The notes: generated from the sequence alone by a model not told the origin. A stretch of DNA of 64,000 nucleotides from Rubricella sp038526735 (GCA_038526735.1 JBCBGM010000002.1:58362-122361); one strand, 5' to 3'. Counted from the first letter of the stretch, positions 1-9,358 are shown. Numbers and translations are program-made.

Positions 1-526
1 GATGGTGATCGGGACCACCGGATTTGAGGAAGACGACCTGGCCAAACTCTCCGCCGCCGCCCGACACACATCGATTGTGCGGGCGGGAAATTACTCGCTT
101 GGGGTCAACTTGCTGACCGAACTTACGCGGCAGGTTGCACGCGCGCTGGGCGAAGACTTCGACATTGAGATCGTCGAGATGCACCACCGCCACAAGGTAG
201 ACGCGCCGTCCGGAACGGCACTGATGCTGGGTGAAGCCGCCGCCACCGGGCGGGGCATCGACCTTGCCGAACACTCAGAACGTGGCCGCGATGGTATCAC
301 CGGGGAGCGTTCCGAGGGCGCGATCGGCTTTGCCTCGCTACGCGGTGGAAGCGTCGTTGGGGAGCATGAGGCGATCTTTGCAGGCAATGGCGAGCGGATC
401 ACGCTTGGGCATATCGCGACGGACCGGATGATCTTTGCCCGTGGCGCGGTGAAGGCCGCAATCTGGGCACATCAGCAAAAGCCCGGTGAGTATGACATGA
501 TCGACGTGCTGGGCCTGCGCGGCTAA
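1..526 (+). CDS. dapB: 4-hydroxy-tetrahydrodipicolinate reductase, C-terminal part (cut by window edge)
   Basis: This is the C-terminal roughly 174 residues of dihydrodipicolinate reductase, which makes tetrahydrodipicolinate from its 4-hydroxy precursor using NAD(P)H in lysine and diaminopimelate synthesis. The family landmarks are visible: GTTGF near the left edge, the catalytic-region motif EMHHRHKVDAPSGTA, and the C-terminal LGHIATDRMIFARGA segment. The nucleotide-binding N-terminus lies outside the window, so the first in-frame ATG at position 2 is internal, not the start. The gene ends 5 bases from the convergent reductase gene on the other strand. Confidence 0.95.
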   Translation, partial: MVIGTTGFEEDDLAKLSAAARHTSIVRAGNYSLGVNLLTELTRQVARALGEDFDIEIVEMHHRHKVDAPSGTALMLGEAAATGRGIDLAEHSERGRDGITGERSEGAIGFASLRGGSVVGEHEAIFAGNGERITLGHIATDRMIFARGAVKAAIWAHQQKPGEYDMIDVLGLRG

Positions 527-531
527 GGCGT

Positions 532-1545
532 TCAACTTAAGTCGATAAACGTCTTCCCTTCGGACGAGAGCGCCCCGCTGAGCGCCTCAATCGCACCATC
601 AAGCGGGGTGACCCGCGCCACGCCAGTGCTCCACCGCCCATCGACAAACCGTGCCTGCACCTCACCGATCAGCCGCGCAATCTCTGCCGGTGGCGTCTCT
701 TTAAACCAACGCGTGAGCCAAAAGCCCTCGATCCGTTTGCCCATGAAGATCATGTGCCCAAGGCTGTTGAGCGTGGGCATTTGAGGGCTGAGCTTGCCAT
801 AGGACGTCCAGACAGCACCAGCGGGCATCATCTCGAACAGGTCCGCAGCGGCCTGGTCGCCGACGGCATCGATGAGGGCACGAGCCTTGTGGGTGGTGAC
901 AATTTGCACTGCGTCGCGCGCCCAGTCACCATCGGTCACAATCACCTCGCTTGCCCCTGCAGCTTTCGCCGCGTCCGCTTGTTCAGGGCGGCGCACCACC
1001 GCGATGGTGAGCACATCAGCCTCAGCGCCCAACTGCAGCAACATCCGCCCGAGTTGTGAGAGCGCTGCGGTGACGATGATGCCGCCACCAGCGCGGCCAA
1101 TCTCAAATAACGCCATCGCGGTGAGAGGATTCACGACTTGCGCGGCGGCGTCGGTGTCTTTGAGCGTGGGGTGACATGGGATCAGCGTTTGGCTTGGCAC
1201 TTTGCAATACTCCGCCCACGCGCCAATGCCCGCACCAGCGACCGATACCCGCTGACCGACCAGCGGCGTCTCCCCGGCAACAACCTCACCCACACCCTCG
1301 AACCCCGCAGGGGCGCCGGCGACACGCGCAGCGCCATACTCGCCCTTCACAAAGTGCAGGTCAGACGGGTTCACCACCGCGAGCTTCATGCGCACCAAAG
1401 CTTCGCCCTCAGCAAGCTGCGGAACGGCGACCTCTCCGACCTCCAGAAACTGCCCGGCGTCCTGCATCTCTGGCCCTTCGGAGGTTCCAGAATAGCCGTC
1501 CCCTTTGAGGATGAGCGCGCGCATGGTTTCAGGCAATTGGGTCAT
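532..1545 (-). CDS. Zinc-independent medium-chain dehydrogenase/reductase (quinone oxidoreductase-like)
   Basis: A 337-residue MDR-family oxidoreductase. It has the GroES-like N-terminal half (VNPSDLHFVKGEYG, AGFEGVGEVV) and a Rossmann half around ALSQLGRMLLQLG. The catalytic zinc ligands of alcohol dehydrogenases are not seen, which fits the quinone reductase or enoyl reductase-like branch. The frame stays open upstream to 1788, but that extension is Arg/Ser-rich junk. The ATG at 1545 sits 6 bases after GGAG, and a second ATG directly precedes it at 1548. The gene is divergent from two SDR genes, so it may share their promoter region. The substrate is not known. Confidence 0.85.
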   Translation of the reverse strand: MTQLPETMRALILKGDGYSGTSEGPEMQDAGQFLEVGEVAVPQLAEGEALVRMKLAVVNPSDLHFVKGEYGAARVAGAPAGFEGVGEVVAGETPLVGQRVSVAGAGIGAWAEYCKVPSQTLIPCHPTLKDTDAAAQVVNPLTAMALFEIGRAGGGIIVTAALSQLGRMLLQLGAEADVLTIAVVRRPEQADAAKAAGASEVIVTDGDWARDAVQIVTTHKARALIDAVGDQAAADLFEMMPAGAVWTSYGKLSPQMPTLNSLGHMIFMGKRIEGFWLTRWFKETPPAEIARLIGEVQARFVDGRWSTGVARVTPLDGAIEALSGALSSEGKTFIDLS

Positions 1546-1661
1546 CATTTGCTCCGGTGTCGTTACGTCAGAGGGCTTGCACCTGTCGGGGCAAACCACA
1601 TGGTTGGGGCACAACAGACAAGCCCGACGCGGCGTCAGACCGTGCAGGCAGGAGGAATGGG

Positions 1662-2480
1662 ATGGCCTATCTAGACGACTTGTTCGGCGTTGCCGGAAAG
1701 ACCGCGCTCGTGACCGGCGGCGGCTCTGGGATTGGCCGGATGATGGCCGAGGCGCTGGTGCGCGCCGGTGCGCATGTTTTGATCGCAAGCCGAAAAGTGG
1801 AGGCTTGCGAAGCGGTTGCGGCTGAGTTGAATGGAATTGGGCCTGGCACGGCGGAAGGGTTTGCGGGCGATGTTTCCTCCGGTGAGGGGATCGCCGCTTT
1901 GGCCGCTGATGTCGCCCAACGCACCGACGCCCTGCACATCCTCATCAACAATTCCGGCATCTCCTGGGGTGAACCGATGGAGAGCTTTCCGTTTGAGCAG
2001 TGGACGCGGGTGATGAACGTCAACGCAGGCGCCGTCTTTACCCTTTCTCGGGATTTGATGCCGTTGCTAAGTGCTGCAGCCTCTGATGATGATCCGGCCC
2101 GGATCATCAATATCGGTTCGGTGATGGGCACTGTGCCGCTCGCCGAAGGGGCGTACAGCTATTCGGCCTCGAAAGCGGCGGTGCATCACATCACGCGGAT
2201 CCTGGCGACGGAACTCGCCGCCAAGCGGATCACCTGCAACGCGTTTGCGCCGGGGCCCTTCCCCTCCAAAATGACCCGCTTCGCCACCGGATCTGAGGAG
2301 CTGGCGGCGCAGGTTGGCGCCAACGTGCCGCTTGGGCGCATCGGGCGGCCCGAAGACCTTGCTGCGGCCACTCTGTTTTTGTGCGGACGGGGCGGGAGCT
2401 ATGTCTCCGGCGCGATCCTCCCAGTAGATGGAGGTATGAGCGCAATGCCACCGCCAAACCTGTTTGCGAACATCGAATGA
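1662..2480 (+). CDS. SDR-family oxidoreductase (first of a coupled pair)
   Basis: A 272-residue short-chain dehydrogenase/reductase. Visible motifs are the cofactor loop TGGGSGIG, the NNSG motif, the catalytic Ser in NIGSVMG, YSYSASK with the catalytic Tyr and Lys, and the C-terminal GxYVSGAILPVDGG. The ATG at 1662 follows a strong AGGAGG at 1649-1654, so longer upstream reading frames are not used. The stop overlaps the next SDR start as ATGA, indicating translational coupling. The substrate is unknown. With its neighbours it could act in acyl-CoA or short-chain alcohol metabolism, but this is inference. Confidence 0.9.
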   Translation: MAYLDDLFGVAGKTALVTGGGSGIGRMMAEALVRAGAHVLIASRKVEACEAVAAELNGIGPGTAEGFAGDVSSGEGIAALAADVAQRTDALHILINNSGISWGEPMESFPFEQWTRVMNVNAGAVFTLSRDLMPLLSAAASDDDPARIINIGSVMGTVPLAEGAYSYSASKAAVHHITRILATELAAKRITCNAFAPGPFPSKMTRFATGSEELAAQVGANVPLGRIGRPEDLAAATLFLCGRGGSYVSGAILPVDGGMSAMPPPNLFANIE

Positions 2481-3223
2481 GCAGCTTTGAGGGAAAAACC
2501 GTCCTGATCACCGGCGCTGCGGGTGGTTTTGGCACGGGCACGGCCCGTGCGTTTGCGGCGCGTGGGGCGAAGGTCATCCTGAGTGACCTTGACCCGGTTG
2601 GGCTGACCCGTCTTGCGGAGGAGCTGGAGGTGCCTGCCCTCGCCGGAGATGTCGCTGATCCGCAATTTCACAAAGACCTCGTTGCGTTTGCGCTGGAGCA
2701 AGGCCCCACCCTCGACATAGCGATCAACAACGCGGGGATCGTTCACGCACCGCAGCCGCTCCATACCATCTCGGAAGATACCGCGCGCCGCGTGATCGAG
2801 GTCGATCTCTTTGGTGTGCTTTGGGCGATGCAGGCGCAGATCAATCAAATGATCCATCAACGTTCCGGAACCATCGTGAACGTCGCCTCAGTGGCGGGCT
2901 TGAACGGCGCGCCGACACTCGGCGCCTACGCGGCGGCGAAACATGGTGTTGTCGGGCTGACCAAAACCGCCGCCGCAGAGAACGCGAAATTTGGCCTGCG
3001 GATCAACGCCGTCTGCCCCGCCTTCTCTCGCACAGCGATGGTGGAGAGTGTGGTGCCAAATGGCGATCAAACCGCCGAAGAAAAGCTCGTGCGCGGCATT
3101 CCGATGCGGCGTGTCGCAGACGTGAATGAGATTGTGCGCGGCATCCTCTTTGCCGCCGACCCCGAGAACAGCTTCATGACCGGAGAGACGATCACACTGG
3201 ATGGGGGGCTTTCAGCGCTTTAG
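2477..3223 (+). CDS. SDR-family oxidoreductase (second of a coupled pair)
   Basis: A 248-residue SDR with TGAAGGFGTG as cofactor loop, NNAGI, the catalytic Ser in NVASVAG, YAAAKHG and a C-terminal TGETITLDGG. The Tyr is in the expected YxxxK spacing. Its ATG overlaps the TGA of the preceding SDR by four bases. The two proteins are clearly different members of the family rather than a recent duplication. The specific reaction cannot be read from the sequence. Confidence 0.9.
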   Translation: MSSFEGKTVLITGAAGGFGTGTARAFAARGAKVILSDLDPVGLTRLAEELEVPALAGDVADPQFHKDLVAFALEQGPTLDIAINNAGIVHAPQPLHTISEDTARRVIEVDLFGVLWAMQAQINQMIHQRSGTIVNVASVAGLNGAPTLGAYAAAKHGVVGLTKTAAAENAKFGLRINAVCPAFSRTAMVESVVPNGDQTAEEKLVRGIPMRRVADVNEIVRGILFAADPENSFMTGETITLDGGLSAL

Positions 3224-3260
3224 CTTCAGGTTTCACCGGGAAGGGAATCACCGAGCAGCG

Positions 3261-3776
3261 ATGATGATGCGTCTTTTTCTTGTTGCTGGGATTATCAGCG
3301 CGCTCACCTCTACGGCGTCACAGGCAGGGCCCTTCATCGGGTTGTCACTTGGATACGAGTGGCACCGTCTTGCGAATGCAGGCACCATTGATGGGCCAAC
3401 TGCAAACGCGGAAGTTGGCATTTATGCCCCAGAGGTTGGTGGGATTATCTCAAGCCTTTCATTGCGCTACAGCCCAAACCTCGTAAACGACGCGATGCTA
3501 AGCTCTGGCAATCAGATCGGCGTTTTTGGGGCTGTAGGGTTTGAGATCAGGCCCTACCACCGGCCGTATCTGAGGGCTGGGTGGGTGCACAGCACGTTAA
3601 CGATCGGCGCGAAACGACCCGTCGAAGGGCCCGCTTTGGGATTCGGCTATGTTTGGCAAAATGACCCGCAGATTGAATATTACGGCGAAGCCAACTGGAT
3701 CGATTTGGCCTACCGAGGGGGCGATCACGCCGTTAGGGTCCATCAATTCCAGTTTGGGACGCGCTACCGATTCTAA
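3261..3776 (+). CDS. Exported protein, probably a small outer-membrane beta-barrel
   Basis: A 171-residue protein with a signal peptide (MMMRLFLVAGIISALTS, likely cleavage after SQA). The mature part is made of alternating amphipathic strands with many Gly and aromatic residues and ends in the aromatic FGTRYRF, as in outer-membrane barrels. It resembles the acyloxyacyl hydrolase/PagL-like barrel fold in style, but no catalytic triad could be confirmed. Three consecutive ATG codons at 3261 follow a GAGCAGCG stretch. It lies 37 bases after the second SDR and may be read through from it. Confidence 0.6.
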   Translation: MMMRLFLVAGIISALTSTASQAGPFIGLSLGYEWHRLANAGTIDGPTANAEVGIYAPEVGGIISSLSLRYSPNLVNDAMLSSGNQIGVFGAVGFEIRPYHRPYLRAGWVHSTLTIGAKRPVEGPALGFGYVWQNDPQIEYYGEANWIDLAYRGGDHAVRVHQFQFGTRYRF

Positions 3777-3984
3777 TTTTGGCGAGTTAGAATCCATTAA
3801 AACGATCACCCTGATTCTTAAAAAACCCTAAAAACCTCAGGCTTACACGTCGAAGTGCATGCTTTTTGGGCACACTCACCCTACAATCACGCAAGCGTTC
3901 GTCGCGAGAGTTGCCAGACGCGAGGGAGCGGTGTTTACTCCGCGTTAAGCTACCGGTGGGGGCCGGCTGCAAGGGGAAGTTGTA

Positions 3985-6081
3985 ATGGCTGTCAAAGCTG
4001 ACGATCGATTGATGATGGTCCTCACCGCGGTTGTGGTGGCGATTGCGCTCGGCACAATGGTGCAAAAGGGCGAGTTCATCATGGCGGCTTTCACCTCTCC
4101 AGATGAATACCAGCCGATCGAAGACGCGTTCTCTGTGCGGGCCGGTCGGCCGCAAACCCTCGATGTGCTCTCGAATGACCTGAACGTTGTTGCCGATGAC
4201 GCTGGGCGCATCTTGGTTGTTTCTCAGCCATTGTGTGGCTCAGTCCGCAGGGTTGAAGGAGGCCTTGAATACGGCGACTCAGAAACCTGCGGCGGAACGC
4301 TCTCGTTCACATATTGCGTGCCTCAGGGTGACGCATGCCCGTCAACGACAGTGAACCTCAGCATTTCTCTGCCGGAAGCGCTCGACAATCGCCCTGCCCT
4401 CGCGGCCTCCAACTTCCCGACGCTCCGCGCACCCGCCCTTGCGCAGCCTGCCGATGCGGGGCAGCAAATTGCTCCGGCAGAGGCAACCGCTGGGCTGCGG
4501 CAGCGCCCAGATAGCCCAAGCTCCATCAGTGCGCCATCGATGGTGGCAGGGTCGGGCATGGCTACACAAAGCAGCGTGGGCGTTTCTGTCGGGTCTCTGT
4601 CGTCAGGGTTTGGCCAAGTGCCAACGCTCGGAGCGGAAACGGCACCCTCGGTAGGGATCGCACGCCCCGGTGCCTCTGCCACGCCGAGACCCGCAACGCC
4701 GGAGTTGAACGACGGGTTCAGCGTTGCCTCTGTGGCACTGCCATCACGCCCCCTGATCCAGAACCCAACCGCACCAGCGCCCTCGCTTGGCGCGCAGCCG
4801 TCCACCTCTGGGATCGCGACGACAACCGAACAGCCTGCAGTCGCTGCGAGCATTGCACCGGCGCAACCGAGGGCCTCTCCGATCCAGGCGGCACCTCGCG
4901 TTGCAACCTCTGTTTCGCCCCAAGCGCCCAACGCTAACAGCGGGACAACACCGGTGGTGGCGAGCAACTCTACGGAGCCGCCTCAAAACGGGGTGCGCCG
5001 TTTGCGAACTTTGTCTTCGATGTTCCGACCGGGGCAAACCTCCAATACAGACCAAGTGCAGATCGCGACGAATGACACGGCCCGGCCATCTGTGACCGGC
5101 ATCGCCACACCCTCGAGCCAGCCATTGATCACCGAGCGTGCCGCTCAGGTCTTGGTGCCGACACAGCCGTCAGGGTCGTCGTCCGGGTCAGCGCCGAGCC
5201 TGCCCACAGCACCACAAACCGAGCAAATTGCCCTTCTCGACACGCCGAGCGTCCCAGCTTTGCCACGCCGAAGCACCACGGCCGCAGCTCCGCTTCGGAT
5301 CGAATCCAACGCGGCGCCCGCTGAAGACGTCGCTCCGGTTCAGGAACTGGCCAGTCTCGCACCCGAGGCCACCGCACCTGTTGCGCCGGCGGCGGCACCG
5401 TCGATCGCATCCTGCGGCGTGAGCGTTTCGGTGATTGGCCAACCGGGCGAGATGCTTGTGGCCGACATCATGTCAGCTTGCCGCCCTGACACGGTTGTAA
5501 CGGTTGAGCACGCCGGACTAATGTTTGACGTCCTTACCAACGCTGCGGGCACCGCAGTGGTTGAGTTCCCAGCGCTTGCCGAAAATGCGCAGGTCACCGT
5601 GAGCTTTGCAGACGGCACCTCTGCCACCTCCGGGGTGATCGTGCGCAACATCGATCAGCATGTGCGCGCAGGCATTTCATGGTCCACCTCCACAAACCTT
5701 GACCTGCATGCTTACGAGTTTTCCGCCGTGGAAGATGCCGACACGCATATTTGGGAAGGGAACCCGCGCTCCTATCGCGAGTCGCGGCGTCGTGGCGGGG
5801 GATATCTGACGGTGCTCGGCCTCGAAGGGGGGAATCGCGCGGAGATTTACTCCATCACAGTGAGCCGCCGCACTCCGGATGGCGTTGTCGACATGGTCAC
5901 GCGCATCGGCCCGGGGGCCGTCGATTGCTCTCAGCCACTGCAAATCACCACCGCACGCAACACACAGGCCCTGTCAGCCGACAATCGTAACATCACCCTC
6001 GATATCTCCGATTGCCAAGCGAATATGACCGGGACGAGTTTTTCAACGGTGGTTAGGGACATTACCATCGCGCAGCGCTAA
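3985..6081 (+). CDS. Membrane-anchored, Pro/Ala/Ser-rich disordered protein with Ig-like N-domain and conserved C-domain
   Basis: A 698-residue protein not assigned to a named family. Residues about 9-26 form one membrane segment. Residues about 40-130 resemble a bacterial Ig/cadherin-like tail domain (SVRAGRPQTLDVLSNDLN; Cys pairs). Residues about 140-455 are a long low-complexity Ala/Pro/Ser/Thr/Gln linker. The last 230 residues are folded, with WSTSTNLDLHAYEF recalling the DLDLHV motif of DUF2135/YfaP-like domains; that link is tentative. The architecture suggests an inner-membrane anchor spanning the periplasm. The next gene, a binding-protein/OmpA fusion, starts 32 bases later and is probably in the same operon. 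The 208 bases upstream hold no clear gene. Confidence 0.65.
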   Translation: MAVKADDRLMMVLTAVVVAIALGTMVQKGEFIMAAFTSPDEYQPIEDAFSVRAGRPQTLDVLSNDLNVVADDAGRILVVSQPLCGSVRRVEGGLEYGDSETCGGTLSFTYCVPQGDACPSTTVNLSISLPEALDNRPALAASNFPTLRAPALAQPADAGQQIAPAEATAGLRQRPDSPSSISAPSMVAGSGMATQSSVGVSVGSLSSGFGQVPTLGAETAPSVGIARPGASATPRPATPELNDGFSVASVALPSRPLIQNPTAPAPSLGAQPSTSGIATTTEQPAVAASIAPAQPRASPIQAAPRVATSVSPQAPNANSGTTPVVASNSTEPPQNGVRRLRTLSSMFRPGQTSNTDQVQIATNDTARPSVTGIATPSSQPLITERAAQVLVPTQPSGSSSGSAPSLPTAPQTEQIALLDTPSVPALPRRSTTAAAPLRIESNAAPAEDVAPVQELASLAPEATAPVAPAAAPSIASCGVSVSVIGQPGEMLVADIMSACRPDTVVTVEHAGLMFDVLTNAAGTAVVEFPALAENAQVTVSFADGTSATSGVIVRNIDQHVRAGISWSTSTNLDLHAYEFSAVEDADTHIWEGNPRSYRESRRRGGGYLTVLGLEGGNRAEIYSITVSRRTPDGVVDMVTRIGPGAVDCSQPLQITTARNTQALSADNRNITLDISDCQANMTGTSFSTVVRDITIAQR

Positions 6082-6113
6082 CGCGCCAAATCACGCCAAA
6101 TGGGGAGACGTGA

Positions 6114-7697
6114 ATGAAACTTATACCGGCACTGCGAAACTTGGCCATCGGGGCCCTCGCAACCAGCACCCTCATCCTCTCTGCCGGCATCGCTACCGCA
6201 CAAACCATCACGCTGTCGTCGTTTGACGGGTCGATCACGCTGCGGGGTGAACTTGTGGAGTTCGACGGTCAGAGCTACCGCATCTCGACTGCACTTGGCG
6301 AAATCTCGGTCGATGCGTTCCAGGTGACCTGCGAGGGGGAGGCTTGCCCATCCACCGTGCTCACCTCTGAGTTTGCCATCGTCGGCTCTAACACCATCGG
6401 CGCGGAGCTGATGCCCGCTCTGGTGGAGGCCTATGCCTTCGCGCTTGACGCGGATATCGGCGAAACGATGACCGCCGCTGAAGGTGCGGTGAACCTCGTG
6501 ATGCAAGACCTTGAGGGTCGCGAGATGGCGGACATCACCATCAACTCGCTCGGCTCTTCCGCCGGTTTTGCTGCTTTGCTTGAGGGTCAGGCGCAGATCG
6601 CCATGTCCTCACGGCCCGTTCGCCAGCGCGAGATCGACGTGTTCTCAAACCGTGGGCTTGGCGTGCTGAACCAGTCCGGCCAAGAGCATGTTTTGGGCCT
6701 CGATGGTCTGGTTTCGGTCGTCTCTCGCTCCAACCCGATCCGCGCCATCTCGATCGAGAACATCGCGTCGATTTTTGCTGGTAGGATCACGAATTGGGCG
6801 CAGGTTGGCGGCCCAGACGCCCCGATTAACGTGTATGTGCGAGAAGAAGGGTCAGGCAGCCGCGGCGTGTTTGAGCAGCTTGTGCTTGAGCCGTTTGGCC
6901 TCTCCATCACGGGCAACTCCACCGCGTTTTTCACCAATGCAGAGCTTTCAGATGCCGTTGCCGCGGATCCGTTCGGGATCGGCTTCACGGGCTATGGCTC
7001 TCAGCGCAACGCGCGCGCCGTAGGCATTCAGGAGGTCTGCGGGATCATCACTCAGCCGTCGCCCTTCGCGATCAAGGCAGAGGAATATCCGCTGGCCCGC
7101 CGCCTCTATCTCTACACCACCAATGGCAACCTTGCGCCGCATGCTGAGAACCTGATCGACTTTATCGACAGCGATGAGGCGCAGGATATCGTGGCACAGA
7201 GCGGCTATATCGACCAGGCGATCTCTGCGACCCGCGTGGATGAGCAGGGCCTGCGCCTTGCGAACGCGATGTTCAACGCCGAGGACGCGGCACAGCTCTT
7301 GGAGTTGCGGGATTTGGCGGCGTCACTGCTGAACGCTGAGCGCTTGTCCACCACCTTCCGCTTCCAGCCTGGCTCTTCGATCCTCGATGTGCGTGCGCAA
7401 CGCGATGCAGTGCGTTTGGCGGAGTTCCTGTCGCGTGGTGGGTTTGAGAATAAGGAAATCCTCGTTCTTGGCTTCACCGACTCGATCGGACGCCCAGACC
7501 TGAACAGAGCCCTGTCTTTCCGCCGCGCGCAGCAGGTGCTGCAATCGGTGCAGCAAGCCGCCCCTCCGGGAGCGCTGAACGACATCTCGTTCAACGTGCT
7601 AGGTTACGGTGAGATTTCGCCGCTAGGCTGCAACGAGACGTTTAACGGTCGTCGCATCAACCGTCGCGTTGAAGTCTGGGTCCGTGATCGGGTCTGA
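6114..7697 (+). CDS. Phosphate-binding-protein-like domain fused to OmpA peptidoglycan-binding domain
   Basis: A 527-residue exported protein. The signal peptide spans about residues 1-29. Residues about 85-365 match the PstS-like type 2 periplasmic binding fold: GSNTIGAELMPALVEAY, SSRPVRQREID, IFAGRITNW, VREEGSGSRGVFE. Residues about 412-527 are an OmpA C-terminal domain (GFTDSIGRPDLNRALSFRRAQ, then NRRVEVWV). A free binding protein would feed an ABC transporter, but an OmpA anchor tethers this one to the cell wall, so it is more likely a sensor or structural protein than a transporter subunit. No pst genes lie nearby. A terminator follows. Confidence 0.85.
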   Translation: MKLIPALRNLAIGALATSTLILSAGIATAQTITLSSFDGSITLRGELVEFDGQSYRISTALGEISVDAFQVTCEGEACPSTVLTSEFAIVGSNTIGAELMPALVEAYAFALDADIGETMTAAEGAVNLVMQDLEGREMADITINSLGSSAGFAALLEGQAQIAMSSRPVRQREIDVFSNRGLGVLNQSGQEHVLGLDGLVSVVSRSNPIRAISIENIASIFAGRITNWAQVGGPDAPINVYVREEGSGSRGVFEQLVLEPFGLSITGNSTAFFTNAELSDAVAADPFGIGFTGYGSQRNARAVGIQEVCGIITQPSPFAIKAEEYPLARRLYLYTTNGNLAPHAENLIDFIDSDEAQDIVAQSGYIDQAISATRVDEQGLRLANAMFNAEDAAQLLELRDLAASLLNAERLSTTFRFQPGSSILDVRAQRDAVRLAEFLSRGGFENKEILVLGFTDSIGRPDLNRALSFRRAQQVLQSVQQAAPPGALNDISFNVLGYGEISPLGCNETFNGRRINRRVEVWVRDRV

Positions 7698-7722
7698 CGG
7701 CTGGCAGTCTTTCAAGCTTTCA

Positions 7723-7750
7723 AACGGCGCCCCGAGTAGCGCCGTTTTTA
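7723..7750 (+). terminator. Rho-independent terminator after the binding-protein/OmpA gene
   Basis: An 8-bp stem AACGGCGC/GCGCCGTT with an 8-base loop is followed by TTTTTA. It begins 25 bases after the stop codon and its end coincides with the 3' end of the convergent radC gene. Confidence 0.8.
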
Positions 7751-8497
7751 TGTGAGCTCTCCGATTTCGCGAAAACTCACATGCCGCCCACCGCCAATAA
7801 CCAAGTGGTCGTGCAGCTCAATCTCAAGTGTCTTGAGCGCGGCCTGCACCTTAAGGGTCATCTCTTTGTCGCCCAATGACGGCGTCGGATCGCCCGACGG
7901 ATGGTTGTGGATCAGGATCACAGCGCTGGCCGCGTGCCGTAGCGCAAGTGCGGCCACCTCTCTTGGATACACCGGGACATGCGCAACACTTCCGGTCGCG
8001 AGCCTCTCGTCAGAGATCAGAGCGTTTTTGCGGTCCAGAAACAGCGCTCTCAGCTCCTCGACCCGGGCATGGCCCAGCGTTGCGTGGCAATACCTAAGCA
8101 GGGCATCCCCGCCGGAGATCATCTCGCGCGCGGCCAACTCACTTTGCGCCATCCGGTGGCCGACGGCCTCAAAAAGCTTGAGCTCTCGCAAGACCGCAGA
8201 GCCCACCCCCTCAATCGCCTCAAGCGCATCTGGTGGCGCGGCGAGAACCGCGTGGAGGTTCTGAAATCGCGCAAGGAGTCGGCGCGCAAGCGGCTTCATA
8301 TCTTGCCGCGGATGAGCCCGGAACAAGACGAGTTCGAGTAGCTCATAGTCCGGCAAAGCATCAGCACCACCGGCCATAAAGCGCGCGCGAAGCCGCTCTC
8401 GATGCCCTCCAAGGTGATCTTCACGCGGTTTTGTGATGCCAAACGAGGGTGGCTGCGCTTCTTTCAGTTCAAACGCATGTTGCTGAGGGCGGTTCAT
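7748..8497 (-). CDS. radC: RadC family JAB/MPN-domain protein
   Basis: A 249-residue RadC protein. The N-terminal helix-hairpin-helix region (ELLELVLFRAHPRQDMKPLARRLL) is followed by the JAB metalloprotease-like domain with the metal-site motif HNHPSGDPTPS and an upstream Glu. The family is historically called a DNA repair protein, but its biochemical role is unsettled. It is the last gene of sfsA-map-radC, 39 bases after map. Confidence 0.92.
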   Translation of the reverse strand: MNRPQQHAFELKEAQPPSFGITKPREDHLGGHRERLRARFMAGGADALPDYELLELVLFRAHPRQDMKPLARRLLARFQNLHAVLAAPPDALEAIEGVGSAVLRELKLFEAVGHRMAQSELAAREMISGGDALLRYCHATLGHARVEELRALFLDRKNALISDERLATGSVAHVPVYPREVAALALRHAASAVILIHNHPSGDPTPSLGDKEMTLKVQAALKTLEIELHDHLVIGGGRHVSFREIGELT

Positions 8498-8536
8498 GCC
8501 CCGAGCATTTGCGTGTTTGCTTAACGAAAGGTGAAG

Positions 8537-9358
8537 CTAGGCGAACTTGGGCGCATAAACGCCCTTCGGAGACAACGTAAAGATCTCCGCGCCCTCCTCA
8601 GTCACTCCCAGAGAGTGCTCGTATTGCGCTGAAAGCGAGCGATCTTTGGTCACCGCCGTCCACTCATCCGCCAAAACCTTCGTCTCGGGGCGGCCAAGAT
8701 TGATCATTGGCTCGATGGTGAAAAACATGCCTGGCTCAAGCGTCGGCCCGGTGCCCCAGCGCCCGTAGTGCAAAACGTTGGGTGGCGCATGAAACACGCG
8801 GCCCAGACCATGCCCGCAGAAGTCTCTCACCACAGAGCAGCGATGCGCCTCGGCGTAACGCTGGATCGCCGCACCAATGTCGCCAAATGTGTTGCCCGGT
8901 TTGACCTGCTCAATTCCGGCCATCAGCGCATCATGGGTGATTTGCACCAAGCGCTGCGCCTTTTTGGACGGCTTGCCAGCCCAGTACATCCGGCTGTTGT
9001 CACCGTACCAGCCGTCAAGCACGACCGTGACATCAACGTTCAGAATATCACCATCTTTCAGGCGTTTTTCACCAGGGATGCCATGGCAGACCACATGGTT
9101 AACCGAGATGCAGGATGCGTGTTTGTAGCCTTTGTAGCCGATAGTGGCCGAAATGGCCCCCGCAGCTTTGGTCAGGCGCTCAATCTCTGCGTCAATCTCC
9201 GCGGTGGAGACGCCGGGCACCACCATCGCGCCGATCTCATCGAGAATGGAGGCCGCCAACTTTCCGGCCGCGCGCATGCCCGCAAAGTCATCTTGCTGGT
9301 AGATCACGATCCCATCACGGGAAATCGGCCGGTCGATATCGGCGATGGAGGTGCGCAT
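8537..9358 (-). CDS. map: Type I methionine aminopeptidase
   Basis: A 273-residue enzyme that removes the initiator Met from nascent proteins. The metal ligands are visible in NVDVTVVLDGWYGDNSRMY (two Asp), FCGHGLGRVFH (His), FTIEPMI (Glu) and YEHSLGVTEEGAEI (Glu). It lacks the N-terminal zinc-finger extension, as usual for bacterial type Ia enzymes. It starts 20 bases after sfsA in the same direction. Confidence 0.96.
   Translation of the reverse strand: MRTSIADIDRPISRDGIVIYQQDDFAGMRAAGKLAASILDEIGAMVVPGVSTAEIDAEIERLTKAAGAISATIGYKGYKHASCISVNHVVCHGIPGEKRLKDGDILNVDVTVVLDGWYGDNSRMYWAGKPSKKAQRLVQITHDALMAGIEQVKPGNTFGDIGAAIQRYAEAHRCSVVRDFCGHGLGRVFHAPPNVLHYGRWGTGPTLEPGMFFTIEPMINLGRPETKVLADEWTAVTKDRSLSAQYEHSLGVTEEGAEIFTLSPKGVYAPKFA

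Noticed and set aside
1548..1788. N-terminal extension of the MDR gene to 1788
   Set aside because: Arg/Ser-rich, overlaps the divergent SDR start, and a better ATG with GGAG lies at 1545.
7723..7750. Bidirectional terminator also serving radC
   Set aside because: On the minus strand the hairpin is not followed by a T-run, so only the plus-strand direction is supported.
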